From an uncultured bacterium (lineage in GTDB: Bacteria; Planctomycetota; Phycisphaerae; Phycisphaerales; SM1A02), in NCBI GenBank assembly GCA_903867275.1, contig CAIPQY010000061.1, positions 1-11,400 on the forward strand: a stretch of 11,400 bases of DNA. The letters are read 5' to 3'. Shown here in pieces: positions 1-6,529 of the stretch (position 1 is the stretch's first letter; each line of letters opens with the position of its first letter). The notes beneath the pieces are model-generated. The model worked only from the letters and a program-made list of their open reading frames with translations. It was not told the origin of the DNA and made no database searches. Position numbers and translations under genes: made by a program.

Positions 1-366
1 CCCGACGCGCTTGCGCATGCGACCACCTGCGTGCCATCGCGCGACATGACCGTGCAGCAGGCGGCCGAAGCGCACTCGGGCATGTTCGTGCTGGACGTGC
101 GCGGCTCCACGGAGCACGCACTCGACGGCATCGCGGGATCGCTGAACGTTCCCTACACGCGACTGGCCACGCGACTGGCCGACCTGCCGCGCGACAAGCC
201 GATTCTGGTGCATTGCGCGCTGGGCGGGCGCTCGGCGGCGGCCACCGCCATGCTGCAGCGACTCGGACTGAACGCCACGAACATGGCCGGCGGATTCGAG
301 GCCTGGCGAAAGGCAGGACTTCCCACCCGGGGTTCAGCCGCAGCAGGATCCCTTGCCGGCAGTTGA
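1..366 (+). CDS. Rhodanese-domain protein, 5' partial
   Basis: The reading frame is open from the first base of the window and ends at TGA 364-366, giving 121 visible residues, so the true start is probably upstream. An internal GTG at 31 or ATG at 46 could start a short stand-alone protein. The visible part is one complete rhodanese domain: LDVRGSTEH (about residues 31-39), a central NVPYTRLA, the active-site loop HCALGGRS with the catalytic Cys at residue 72, and the closing GGFEAWRKAGLP. Rhodaneses carry sulfane sulfur as a Cys persulfide. An intact loop Cys suggests an active enzyme. Such a domain at a C-terminus is common in MBL-fold/rhodanese fusions (persulfide dioxygenase-like), which would explain the missing N-terminus, but no MBL motif is visible. 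Its last 33 nt overlap the end of the convergent rhodanese-DUF2892 gene. The domain call is firm; the full architecture is unknown. Confidence 0.85.
   Translation, partial: PDALAHATTCVPSRDMTVQQAAEAHSGMFVLDVRGSTEHALDGIAGSLNVPYTRLATRLADLPRDKPILVHCALGGRSAAATAMLQRLGLNATNMAGGFEAWRKAGLPTRGSAAAGSLAGS
157..180 (+). repeat. Perfect 12-bp tandem duplication inside the rhodanese gene
   Basis: The unit acgcgactggcc occurs twice in direct succession (157-168 and 169-180) and encodes TRLA-TRLA in the helix just before the LPRDKP stretch of the rhodanese fold. The segment is about as long as in ordinary rhodanese domains, so the repeat does not clearly add extra residues. Confidence 0.85.
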
Positions 367-948
367 GCAGCTCGCCGCGGCTCCAACCGTCTTGGCAGGC
401 GCGCGGTTCCACGGCATCTTCGCCAGCACCGTTGCCATGGCGCAGATGCCGGTGGCGCCAGCGAACACCAGGCCAGCGCCCATGAAGCCGATCGCCGCCA
501 GGAACCACGGACTCACCGTCGCCGCCAGCGCGGTGAATGCAAGAACCAGCACGCCAACGGTGATCATCACCTGACGCACAATGGGCATCGGAGCCGACAC
601 GTCGGTCACCACCGGCAGCCCGCTTGCGCGCCACGCCGTGATGCCGCCTTCGATCACGGCCACGTCCTGACGACCGGCGGCCTGCAACGCGGCCACCACC
701 TTGCCCGCGCGACCACCCGAACGGCACAGCACCAGCGTGCGGCGACCGGGCACGGCGGCCGGAAAGCCCCTCACCGAGAACATGGAACTGGGGTGAAGCG
801 CGGCACCGGCCACATGCTCGCGACGATGCTCGTCCGCCTCGCGCACATCCACCATGTTCGCCTGACCGTGCTCAAGCAACTGCGCGGCCTGCGCGGGAGC
901 AATTGAACTTGAAGTGGTGGCGCTCGACGCGATGGTGCCGGTACTCAT
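334..948 (-). CDS. Rhodanese domain fused to DUF2892 two-helix membrane domain (YgaP-like)
   Basis: This 204-residue protein starts at ATG 946-948; upstream codons in the open frame lie antisense to or beyond rsmG and are not needed. The N-terminal rhodanese domain (about 16-113) has MVDVREADEH, the active loop LCRSGGRA with Cys75, and EGGITAWRASGLP. Two hydrophobic helices follow (about 124-146 and 148-171), ending in the GATGICAMATVLAKMPWNR signature of DUF2892. This is the architecture of E. coli YgaP, an inner-membrane rhodanese with a cytosolic catalytic domain, so sulfur transfer at the membrane is likely. The C-terminus is unusual: after the membrane part it ends in CSTAGKGSCCG, giving three Cys in the last 11 residues. 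The gene lies 71 nt after rsmG on the same strand, with no obvious Shine-Dalgarno, and may be the last gene of that unit. Its stop overlaps the convergent upstream gene by 33 nt. Confidence 0.88.
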   Translation of the reverse strand: MSTGTIASSATTSSSIAPAQAAQLLEHGQANMVDVREADEHRREHVAGAALHPSSMFSVRGFPAAVPGRRTLVLCRSGGRAGKVVAALQAAGRQDVAVIEGGITAWRASGLPVVTDVSAPMPIVRQVMITVGVLVLAFTALAATVSPWFLAAIGFMGAGLVFAGATGICAMATVLAKMPWNRAPAKTVGAAASCSTAGKGSCCG

Positions 949-1019
949 GCACCAATCGTAGCCCGGTGCATCCAACGCACCAAGCCACGCAGGCGCACGA
1001 GGTGAACGACACCGCCCGC
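949..1019 (-). other. Short spacer between rsmG and the rhodanese-DUF2892 gene
   Basis: These 71 nt hold no gene. A small inverted repeat GGTGC-7 nt-GCACC lies at 965-981. It is only 5 bp and has no T-run on either side, so I do not call it a terminator. No clear -10/-35 pair is visible, so read-through from rsmG is the simplest reading. Confidence 0.4.
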
Positions 1020-1757
1020 TCAGGCCTCGTCTTCGCTCTTGAAACCCAGCGGCTTGCGCGCGGCCAGTCCCTGCTCGCGCGGATACAGGCGCACGGTCTT
1101 GGCGGTCTTGCGGATCGCCACGATGGTGCCGGTGGGCGTGCGCTCGGTGGTCACCAGCTCGCCGCGCAGTTCCTGCAGCGCGCGCTCCGCGGCCACGATC
1201 TCTTCCTGCGCCTTCTCGCCCTTGATGGCCAGCAGCAGGCCGTCCACCTTCACCAGCGGAAGCGACAGCTCGATCAGCGTGGCAAGGTTGCCCACGGCGC
1301 GACACACCACGGCGTCGAAGCTTTCGCGCAGTCCGCCCTTGTACTCGGCGACTTCCTCGGCGCGCGCCTGACGCACGGTGGCGTTGGTCAGGCCAAGCGC
1401 ATCCACCACCTCCTGCAGAAAGCGCACCTTCTTGCCCACGCTGTCCACCAGCATCACCTGCACATCGGGCATGGCGATGGCCAGCGGGATGCCGGGGAAT
1501 CCGCCGCCCGTGCCCACGTCGATGATGCACGCCGCGCCTGCCTCGGCCACGAAAGGCACCAGCGACAGGCTGTCGGCCGCATGTCGCACCCACGCCTCGG
1601 CGGGTTCGCGGATGGCGGTCAGGTTGAAGCGCTCGTTTGCGTCGAGCAGCATGTCGAGATGCGTGCCAAGGCGCTCCGCGTCGCCCGGCTCCAGCTCGAT
1701 GTGCTGGGCGGCGAGCATGTCGAAGAAGGCCTGCGGTGGTGTGCCGACGCGACTCAT
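1020..1757 (-). CDS. rsmG: 16S rRNA (guanine-527-N7)-methyltransferase RsmG
   Basis: RsmG (GidB) methylates N7 of G527 in the 530 loop of 16S rRNA using S-adenosylmethionine; its loss is a known route to low-level streptomycin resistance. The 245-residue product fits the family length. Visible signatures are NLTAI (45-49) followed by the RHAADSLSL stretch, the SAM-binding loop DVGTGGGFPGIPLAI (80-94), the acidic end of the next strand at VMLVDSVGKKVRFL (101-114), and the VCRAVG motif (151-156) typical of GidB. The start ATG 1755-1757 overlaps the rodA stop as ATGA. A GGGAG stretch lies about 7 nt upstream inside rodA, and this start gives the usual N-terminus. A longer open frame runs upstream to 1832 but lies within rodA and is not needed. 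The gene is often found beside mnmG or parA, so coupling to rodA is notable. Function is assigned with high confidence. Confidence 0.96.
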   Translation of the reverse strand: MSRVGTPPQAFFDMLAAQHIELEPGDAERLGTHLDMLLDANERFNLTAIREPAEAWVRHAADSLSLVPFVAEAGAACIIDVGTGGGFPGIPLAIAMPDVQVMLVDSVGKKVRFLQEVVDALGLTNATVRQARAEEVAEYKGGLRESFDAVVCRAVGNLATLIELSLPLVKVDGLLLAIKGEKAQEEIVAAERALQELRGELVTTERTPTGTIVAIRKTAKTVRLYPREQGLAARKPLGFKSEDEA

Positions 1758-2944
1758 GCCACGGCTCCCAGCCGCTCGTTGCCGCGCGGGCGTCGCATGG
1801 CCAGGTTGAACAGCAGGCCCGTGCCGATCCACAGCGCCACCAGGCTGCTGCCGCCGTAACTCACGAAGGGCAGCGTGACGCCCGTGACGGGCAGCACACC
1901 CACCGTCATGCCCGTGTTGATCACCAGCTGCGCGGCGAATGTGCCCGCAATGCCCGTGGCCACCAGCCGCGAGAACGGATCGCGTGCCATCAACGCCACC
2001 AGCAGCGCACCGAAGGCATAGAGCAACCCGACCAGCCAGGTGGCGAGGCCTCCAAGAAAACCCCAGCGGCAGCAGACGACGGCGAAGATCATGTCGTTGT
2101 GTTCCTCAGGCAGGCCATTGTGGCGCACCAGGGCGCGCGCGTGTTCAAGCCCTGCACCCGCGAATCCACCACTTCCGGCAAGCGTCATGGCGCGGTCGGC
2201 CTGGAATCCGATGTCACGCGCGTAACGATCGTCGCCCTTCAGCTGCGCGAACAGCGCATCCACGCGCTCGCGCTGATGGCTCTTCAGGAAGGGGTAGCTG
2301 AGCGGCGCAAGGGCCAGCAGTCCCACCACCAGCATCGCCACATGGCGCTTGCGCGCACCCGCCGCCAGCACCATGGCCAGCACCGCGGGGCCCAGCATGA
2401 GCGAGGTTCCAAGGTCGGGCTCGATCAGGATCAGCAGCATCGGCGGCGCCGCCAGCAGGAACGGCATCACGAATCCACCCAGTCGTCGCAGTTCGCTGCC
2501 CGGGCGCATCCACTGCGCCAGCGCCAGCACCACCGCCAGCTTGGCGATCTCGCTTGGCTGGAACTCGAACAGCCCAAGGCTGATCCATCGACGCGCGCCG
2601 TTCTTGGGGCGAACCAGCCACTCGGGCGTGCCCGGAATCAGCACGAACACCAGCAGCGCCAGGCTGATCGCGTACAGCGGCCACGCGGCGCGCGCGATCT
2701 GCCGCGCACTGGGAAAGCACATCACCGCCGCCATGAGCATGCCGAACACCCCGAACACCAGCTGACGCTTGGCAAGCGACGGCTCGGTGGTGCCGATCGC
2801 CAGCACGCCGATGCCACTCATCAGCACCGCGGCCAGCATCGGCACCCAGCCCACATGCAGCAGCGTGAAGCCGCCGGAGCTGTGTCGCGTGATCGACACG
2901 CCCTCGCCAAGCGGCGACAGTCGTTCGGCGGTGATGTTGCTCAT
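1754..2944 (-). CDS. rodA: Rod-shape SEDS glycosyltransferase RodA
   Basis: RodA is the SEDS-family polymerase that builds glycan strands from lipid II in the elongation complex, working with PBP2. The 396-residue protein has about ten membrane segments starting near residue 32 after a roughly 30-residue cytoplasmic N-terminus. Family signatures are NGARRWISLGLFEFQPSEIAK (within 115-135), EPDLGTSL (175-182), LPEEHNDMIFAVV (278-290) with the presumed catalytic Asp284, and NTGMTVGVLPVTGVTLPF followed by VSYGGSS (343-367). RodA rather than FtsW is favoured by the adjacent PBP2 gene and the NTGMTVGVLPVTGV wording. The start ATG 2942-2944 overlaps the mrdA stop in ATGA, with GAGG about 10 nt upstream, so translation is probably coupled. 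Oddity: right after the catalytic loop, residues 291-293 read CCR where the family usually has an acidic pair before the conserved Gly. It ends in ATGA with rsmG. Confidence 0.95.
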   Translation of the reverse strand: MSNITAERLSPLGEGVSITRHSSGGFTLLHVGWVPMLAAVLMSGIGVLAIGTTEPSLAKRQLVFGVFGMLMAAVMCFPSARQIARAAWPLYAISLALLVFVLIPGTPEWLVRPKNGARRWISLGLFEFQPSEIAKLAVVLALAQWMRPGSELRRLGGFVMPFLLAAPPMLLILIEPDLGTSLMLGPAVLAMVLAAGARKRHVAMLVVGLLALAPLSYPFLKSHQRERVDALFAQLKGDDRYARDIGFQADRAMTLAGSGGFAGAGLEHARALVRHNGLPEEHNDMIFAVVCCRWGFLGGLATWLVGLLYAFGALLVALMARDPFSRLVATGIAGTFAAQLVINTGMTVGVLPVTGVTLPFVSYGGSSLVALWIGTGLLFNLAMRRPRGNERLGAVA

Positions 2945-5346
2945 GCCTCGGACGCCTCGCGATCAGGTGCGGGCGTCTCGTCGGGTTCGGGCGCGTAGCG
3001 CGGGCGGCCGGCCTTCTTCTTGCCGGTGCCCTTGGTCTTGCCCGTTTCGTCGGGGTGCCGATCGTTCAGGTAGCCCTCTTCCACCAGGGCGTGCACCAAC
3101 TGCTCGGCCACCGGGCCAGCCGTCTTGCCGCCGCTGCCGCCGTACTCCACCAGCACGGCCACGGCGTACTTGGGCGTGTCGTCGCTGCGATCGTTCACCA
3201 GCCCCACGAACCACGAGTGATCGAGGCCCCTCACCACATGGTCGCGCGTGCCGTCGCCGTTGTCGTCGTAGGCAAGCGGCGGCGCCTGCGCGGTGCCGGT
3301 CTTGCCACGCACCTGCACGCCCGGCACATCGAACACCACCTCGCTGGTGCCATCGCCGTACTTCACGTGGTGGCCCGTGCCGTGCGGCTCTTCCACCGCC
3401 TGACGCAGGCCCTCCAGCGCGCGCCGTCGCGCCTCCTCCGGAATGTTCAGCGAGCCGGTTCGACGATCGGCCGGCAGCGCAGCGTCATCCATCACCACGC
3501 GCGCGTCGCGCAGCTCGCCGCCGCGAGCCAGCGTGGCGTAGGCGTTGGCGGCCTGCAGCGGCGTCCACGCCATGGGCCCCTGCCCGATGCCAAGGATGAT
3601 CGGCGTGAAGGCGTCGTGGCGCTGCTCCAGCTTGGCCATGTCGTCGTCGCCTGGAAGAATGCCCGCGGCCTCGCCCGCCTCGCCGCGCTCCTGCGCCGTG
3701 CCGGGGCCCTGCAGGCCTGTGCCCAGGCGCTGGCCCAATCCCATGTCGTGGTACCACGACACCAGATTGCGCAGGCCGAATCGGTTGGCCACGGTGTAGA
3801 AGTAGATGTTGCAACTGCGGCTCACCGCCGCTTCCACCGGCAGCGGCCCGCCGATCACCGCGGTGTGCGTGTTCATGCCGTGCTCGGGTCGCCAGATCCA
3901 GCAGCGCGCCTTGTCCTTCAATTCAGGGAAGAAGTGGCCGTTGCAATCCACCGACCCGGAGGAGGAGAACTTGCCCTTCGTCACCGCGCCTGCATACACG
4001 AGCGGCTTCACGATGGAGCCTGGCGGATACACGGCTTCAGCCGCGCGATTCAGTCCGGGTGCCAGACGGCTCTGCTCGGATGGACTCAGGTCGGCAGCGT
4101 CGGCGGCCGTGGGCCAACTGCCCATCGCAAGCACCTCACCCGTTTCCACATCGATCACCACCGCGGCGCTGGCCAGCGGCGTGCCATCGGGCAGCGAACC
4201 CTTGCCGCCATGCTGCCACGGCTGCACCTTGGTCAGGCCCAGGCGCGGGTTCAGCACCGCCTGCACGCGTGCCTGCAGCGCGGCGTCGATGGTCAGCTTC
4301 AGGTCACGGCCGGGCTTCGGGTCTTCGCGCTCCATCTCGTTGGTGTCCAGGCGCTCGCGCAACTGGCCGCGCTCGCCACGCAGCCAACCCTCGTAGGCCT
4401 GCTCGATGCCGCGCGAACCGATGGCGTCGGGCGTGGGGCCGTAGCCGCCCGGATCCACCGTGCCATCGGGCCGCGTGAAGGGCCGACGCGCCACATCCTC
4501 GGCCCACAATTCATCGCGCACCGAACCCAGCACCTGGTCCAGCACACCTTCCACGCGCACCGTGATGTCGCCGTTCTTGCGCAGCGGCGTGGGCAGCGTG
4601 CTGCCATCCAGTCGCACATCGGCGCCGCGCCAGGGTTGCACACGGCGCGTGCCATCCAGCACCTCCACCGTGCCCGGCGTGGCGTCGCCCACCTTGCGCA
4701 TGGCGAAGGCCACCGCGTCGGGCACCTGATGCACCACCACATGGCTCATGCGCTGCTCGCGGATGGGTTCGGGCTTGAAATTCTCCGCGGCGTCATCGCC
4801 ACGCTTCGCCAGCTGCTCGCGCTGCCGTGCCCAGGTGCTCTCGGCGCGACGCTCCACACGTGTGGTGATCTCGCGCATGCGTTCCTCGATGGTGGCGCGC
4901 GGCACATCGCACTGACGCGCCACCTCGTCCAGCACGCCATCGAGCCGTCGCTGCCACGCATCCATGAAGGGCTGCAGCACGCGCTCGCGCGACTCGGCCG
5001 ACAGTTTGCTCCACACCGCACGCCCCACATCGCGGCGCGCCTCGCGCGTGGCGCGCTCGCGCACCCACGAACCGTTCAGCACGCTGTAGTCGAGCGCCAC
5101 ATCCCAGGCCGGCACATCCTGCGCCAGCACGCGGCCCTTGCGATCCAGGATCGAACCGCGGATGGTGGGCAGCCAGATCGAGCGGTCGAGCCGCGCTTCG
5201 GCCTCTTCGCGGAACGCCTCACCCTGCCAGATGGTGAGCGCCCACAGCCGCAGCGCCAGCACACCCACCGCCAGCAGCGCCACCGCGGCCAGGAAGCCGA
5301 TGCGGCGTCTGGCCCGAAGGGCGGCGGCGTTCGCGGAAAGCGCCAT
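2941..5346 (-). CDS. mrdA: Penicillin-binding protein 2, elongasome transpeptidase
   Basis: PBP2 crosslinks new peptidoglycan in the periplasm and activates RodA. The product has 801 residues, clearly longer than the roughly 630 of E. coli PBP2. In order: basic cytoplasmic tail, membrane anchor (about 17-38), RGSILDRKGRVLAQD (63-77), a long charged, probably helical pedestal region, GSRGIEQAYEGWLRG (310-324), and the transpeptidase domain. The catalytic motifs are complete: SIVK (Ser444, Lys447), SCN (511-513) and KTG (682-684). C468, C482, H489 and C512 could form a metal site. A YDDNGDGTRD insertion follows KTG. The last 40 residues are a Lys/Pro/Glu-rich tail. I chose ATG 5344-5346. An in-frame ATG at 5392-5394 with a GGGGGTGAG stretch just upstream would add 16 residues and is a real alternative. 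The stop overlaps rodA by 4 nt. The gene is divergent from ychF and heads the mrdA-rodA-rsmG unit. Confidence 0.95.
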   Translation of the reverse strand: MALSANAAALRARRRIGFLAAVALLAVGVLALRLWALTIWQGEAFREEAEARLDRSIWLPTIRGSILDRKGRVLAQDVPAWDVALDYSVLNGSWVRERATREARRDVGRAVWSKLSAESRERVLQPFMDAWQRRLDGVLDEVARQCDVPRATIEERMREITTRVERRAESTWARQREQLAKRGDDAAENFKPEPIREQRMSHVVVHQVPDAVAFAMRKVGDATPGTVEVLDGTRRVQPWRGADVRLDGSTLPTPLRKNGDITVRVEGVLDQVLGSVRDELWAEDVARRPFTRPDGTVDPGGYGPTPDAIGSRGIEQAYEGWLRGERGQLRERLDTNEMEREDPKPGRDLKLTIDAALQARVQAVLNPRLGLTKVQPWQHGGKGSLPDGTPLASAAVVIDVETGEVLAMGSWPTAADAADLSPSEQSRLAPGLNRAAEAVYPPGSIVKPLVYAGAVTKGKFSSSGSVDCNGHFFPELKDKARCWIWRPEHGMNTHTAVIGGPLPVEAAVSRSCNIYFYTVANRFGLRNLVSWYHDMGLGQRLGTGLQGPGTAQERGEAGEAAGILPGDDDMAKLEQRHDAFTPIILGIGQGPMAWTPLQAANAYATLARGGELRDARVVMDDAALPADRRTGSLNIPEEARRRALEGLRQAVEEPHGTGHHVKYGDGTSEVVFDVPGVQVRGKTGTAQAPPLAYDDNGDGTRDHVVRGLDHSWFVGLVNDRSDDTPKYAVAVLVEYGGSGGKTAGPVAEQLVHALVEEGYLNDRHPDETGKTKGTGKKKAGRPRYAPEPDETPAPDREASEA

Positions 5347-5433
5347 AGGTGGCCCGATCCTATCCGCGGACGCAGGCGATCCCGCCGCTACCATCTCACC
5401 CCCGCGCACATCGCGCCTCTGGAGCCAATCACC
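5347..5433. promoter_or_regulatory. Divergent intergenic region between mrdA and ychF
   Basis: This 87-bp gap separates the starts of mrdA (minus) and ychF (plus), so it must hold start signals for both transcripts or lie within longer leaders. TACCAT at 5389-5394 (plus) and TAGGAT at 5357-5362 (read on minus) each match four of six bases of a sigma-70 -10 box. Neither has a recognisable -35 partner, so these are weak candidates. If mrdA starts at 5394, only 39 bp remain. Confidence 0.4.
5421..5424 (+). promoter_or_regulatory. Ribosome binding site of ychF
   Basis: GGAG lies 9 nt before ATG 5434-5436. It decides the ychF start, because the same reading frame is open far upstream (from at least 3055), antisense to mrdA. 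Confidence 0.7.
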
Positions 5434-6522
5434 ATGGAATGCGGCATCGTCGGTCTTCCCAACGTCGGCAAAAGCACCCTCTTCAACGCCCTCACCTCGG
5501 CCGGCATCGCCGCGGCCAACTACCCCTTCTGCACCATCGAGCCGAACGTGGGCGTGGTGAGCGTGCCGGATGAGCGCCTCGCCACGCTGGCCACCCACAT
5601 CAAGAGCGAGAAGATCCTGCCCGCCAGCGTGCGCATCGTGGACATCGCCGGCCTGGTGCGCGGCGCCAGCGAGGGTGAGGGCCTGGGCAACAAGTTCCTC
5701 AGCCACATCCGCGAGGTGGACGCCATCCTGCATGTGGTGCGCTGCTTCGAGGACCCCGACGTGATGCACGTGGACGGCGGCCCCGACCCCATCCGCGACA
5801 TCGAGACCATCGACACCGAGCTGGCGCTGGCCGACCTGCAGGGCGTGGAAGCCAACCTTGAGAAGCAGCAGCGCGTGGCGCGCAGCGGCGACAAGGAGGC
5901 GATCGCCAAGGTGGCGTACCTGGAGAAGGCGTTCGCCTTCCTGCGCGACGGCAAGCCCCTGCGCGGCGGACAGTGGACGCCCGAAGAGACCATGCTGGGT
6001 CGCGGCCTTGGCCTGATCACCGCCAAGCCGGTGATGTACGTGGCCAACGTGAACGAGAACGACCTGGAGGGCAAGGGCCCCATGGTGATGAAGGTGCGGG
6101 AGCGCGCCAAGGCCGAAGGCGGCCTGGTGGTGGTGGTGTGCGCCAAGATCGAGAGCGAGCTGGCCGAGCTGCCCGAGGGCGACCGCGCCGAGATGCTGGC
6201 CAGCCTTGGCATGAGCGAGCCCGCGCTTTCAACCGTGGCGCGCGCGGCCTACAACCTTCTTGGCCTGCAGAGCTACTTCACCGCGGGCCCCAAGGAGATC
6301 CGAGCCTGGACGATCCGCAAGGGCGACACCGCCCCGCAGGCCGCCGCCGTGATCCACACCGACTTCGAGAAGGGCTTCATCCGCGCCGAGTGCTTCGGCG
6401 TGAAGGACTTGGCGCAGCACGGCACCGAGAAGGCCATCCGCGAGGCGGGCAAGCTTCGCAGCGAAGGTCGCGCCTACGTGATGCAGGACGGCGACGTGGT
6501 GCACTTCTTGTTCAACGTGTGA
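5434..6522 (+). CDS. ychF: Ribosome-binding ATPase YchF (OBG/HflX-like, TGS domain)
   Basis: YchF is a near-universal P-loop protein of the OBG family that binds ribosomes and hydrolyses ATP rather than GTP; it is linked to translation and stress responses. The 362-residue product matches the family length. It begins MECGIVGLPNVGKSTLFNAL with the P-loop GLPNVGKS (7-14), followed by NYPFCTIEPN (29-38), the switch-II region DIAGLVRGASEGEGLGNKFL (70-89), and NVNE (205-208) in place of the GTPase NKxD motif, which marks ATP preference. A coiled-coil helical region (about 128-170) follows the first strands, and the C-terminal TGS domain runs from about 278 (GPKEIRAWTIRKGDTAPQAA) to the end at VHFLFNV. 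The start is supported by a GGAG site and the conserved N-terminus. It is the only plus-strand gene between two minus-strand wall operons and ends 7 nt from the mraY stop. Confidence 0.98.
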   Translation: MECGIVGLPNVGKSTLFNALTSAGIAAANYPFCTIEPNVGVVSVPDERLATLATHIKSEKILPASVRIVDIAGLVRGASEGEGLGNKFLSHIREVDAILHVVRCFEDPDVMHVDGGPDPIRDIETIDTELALADLQGVEANLEKQQRVARSGDKEAIAKVAYLEKAFAFLRDGKPLRGGQWTPEETMLGRGLGLITAKPVMYVANVNENDLEGKGPMVMKVRERAKAEGGLVVVVCAKIESELAELPEGDRAEMLASLGMSEPALSTVARAAYNLLGLQSYFTAGPKEIRAWTIRKGDTAPQAAAVIHTDFEKGFIRAECFGVKDLAQHGTEKAIREAGKLRSEGRAYVMQDGDVVHFLFNV

Positions 6523-6529
6523 GCCGCGC

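Noticed and set aside
965..981. Inverted repeat as a possible terminator
   Set aside because: The stem is only 5 bp and no T-run follows on either strand.
949..1593. Upstream extension of the rhodanese-DUF2892 frame to 419 residues
   Set aside because: The extra part is an out-of-frame reading of rsmG (Arg/Gly/Ala-rich), while ATG 948 gives a normal YgaP-like protein.
1637..2998. Plus-strand 453-codon open frame opposite rodA
   Set aside because: His/Gln/Arg-rich composition with no recognisable motif, lying over an intact RodA with coupled start and stop.
3055..5433. Plus-strand open frame of over 2 kb in frame with and upstream of ychF, antisense to mrdA
   Set aside because: Its translation is rich in His, Arg, Gln and Ala with no domain, it mirrors the complete and motif-rich PBP2 on the other strand, and ychF has its own SD and conserved N-terminus at 5434. 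Such open frames follow from G/C-rich third positions.
5520..6212. Minus-strand open frame opposite ychF, continuing the mrdA frame
   Set aside because: Ser/Arg-rich antisense of YchF. The mrdA protein has a normal signal-anchor start at 5346 or 5394.
6523..6529. Possible bidirectional terminator between ychF and mraY
   Set aside because: The gap is 7 nt and I see no strong hairpin with a T-run across the two stop regions.
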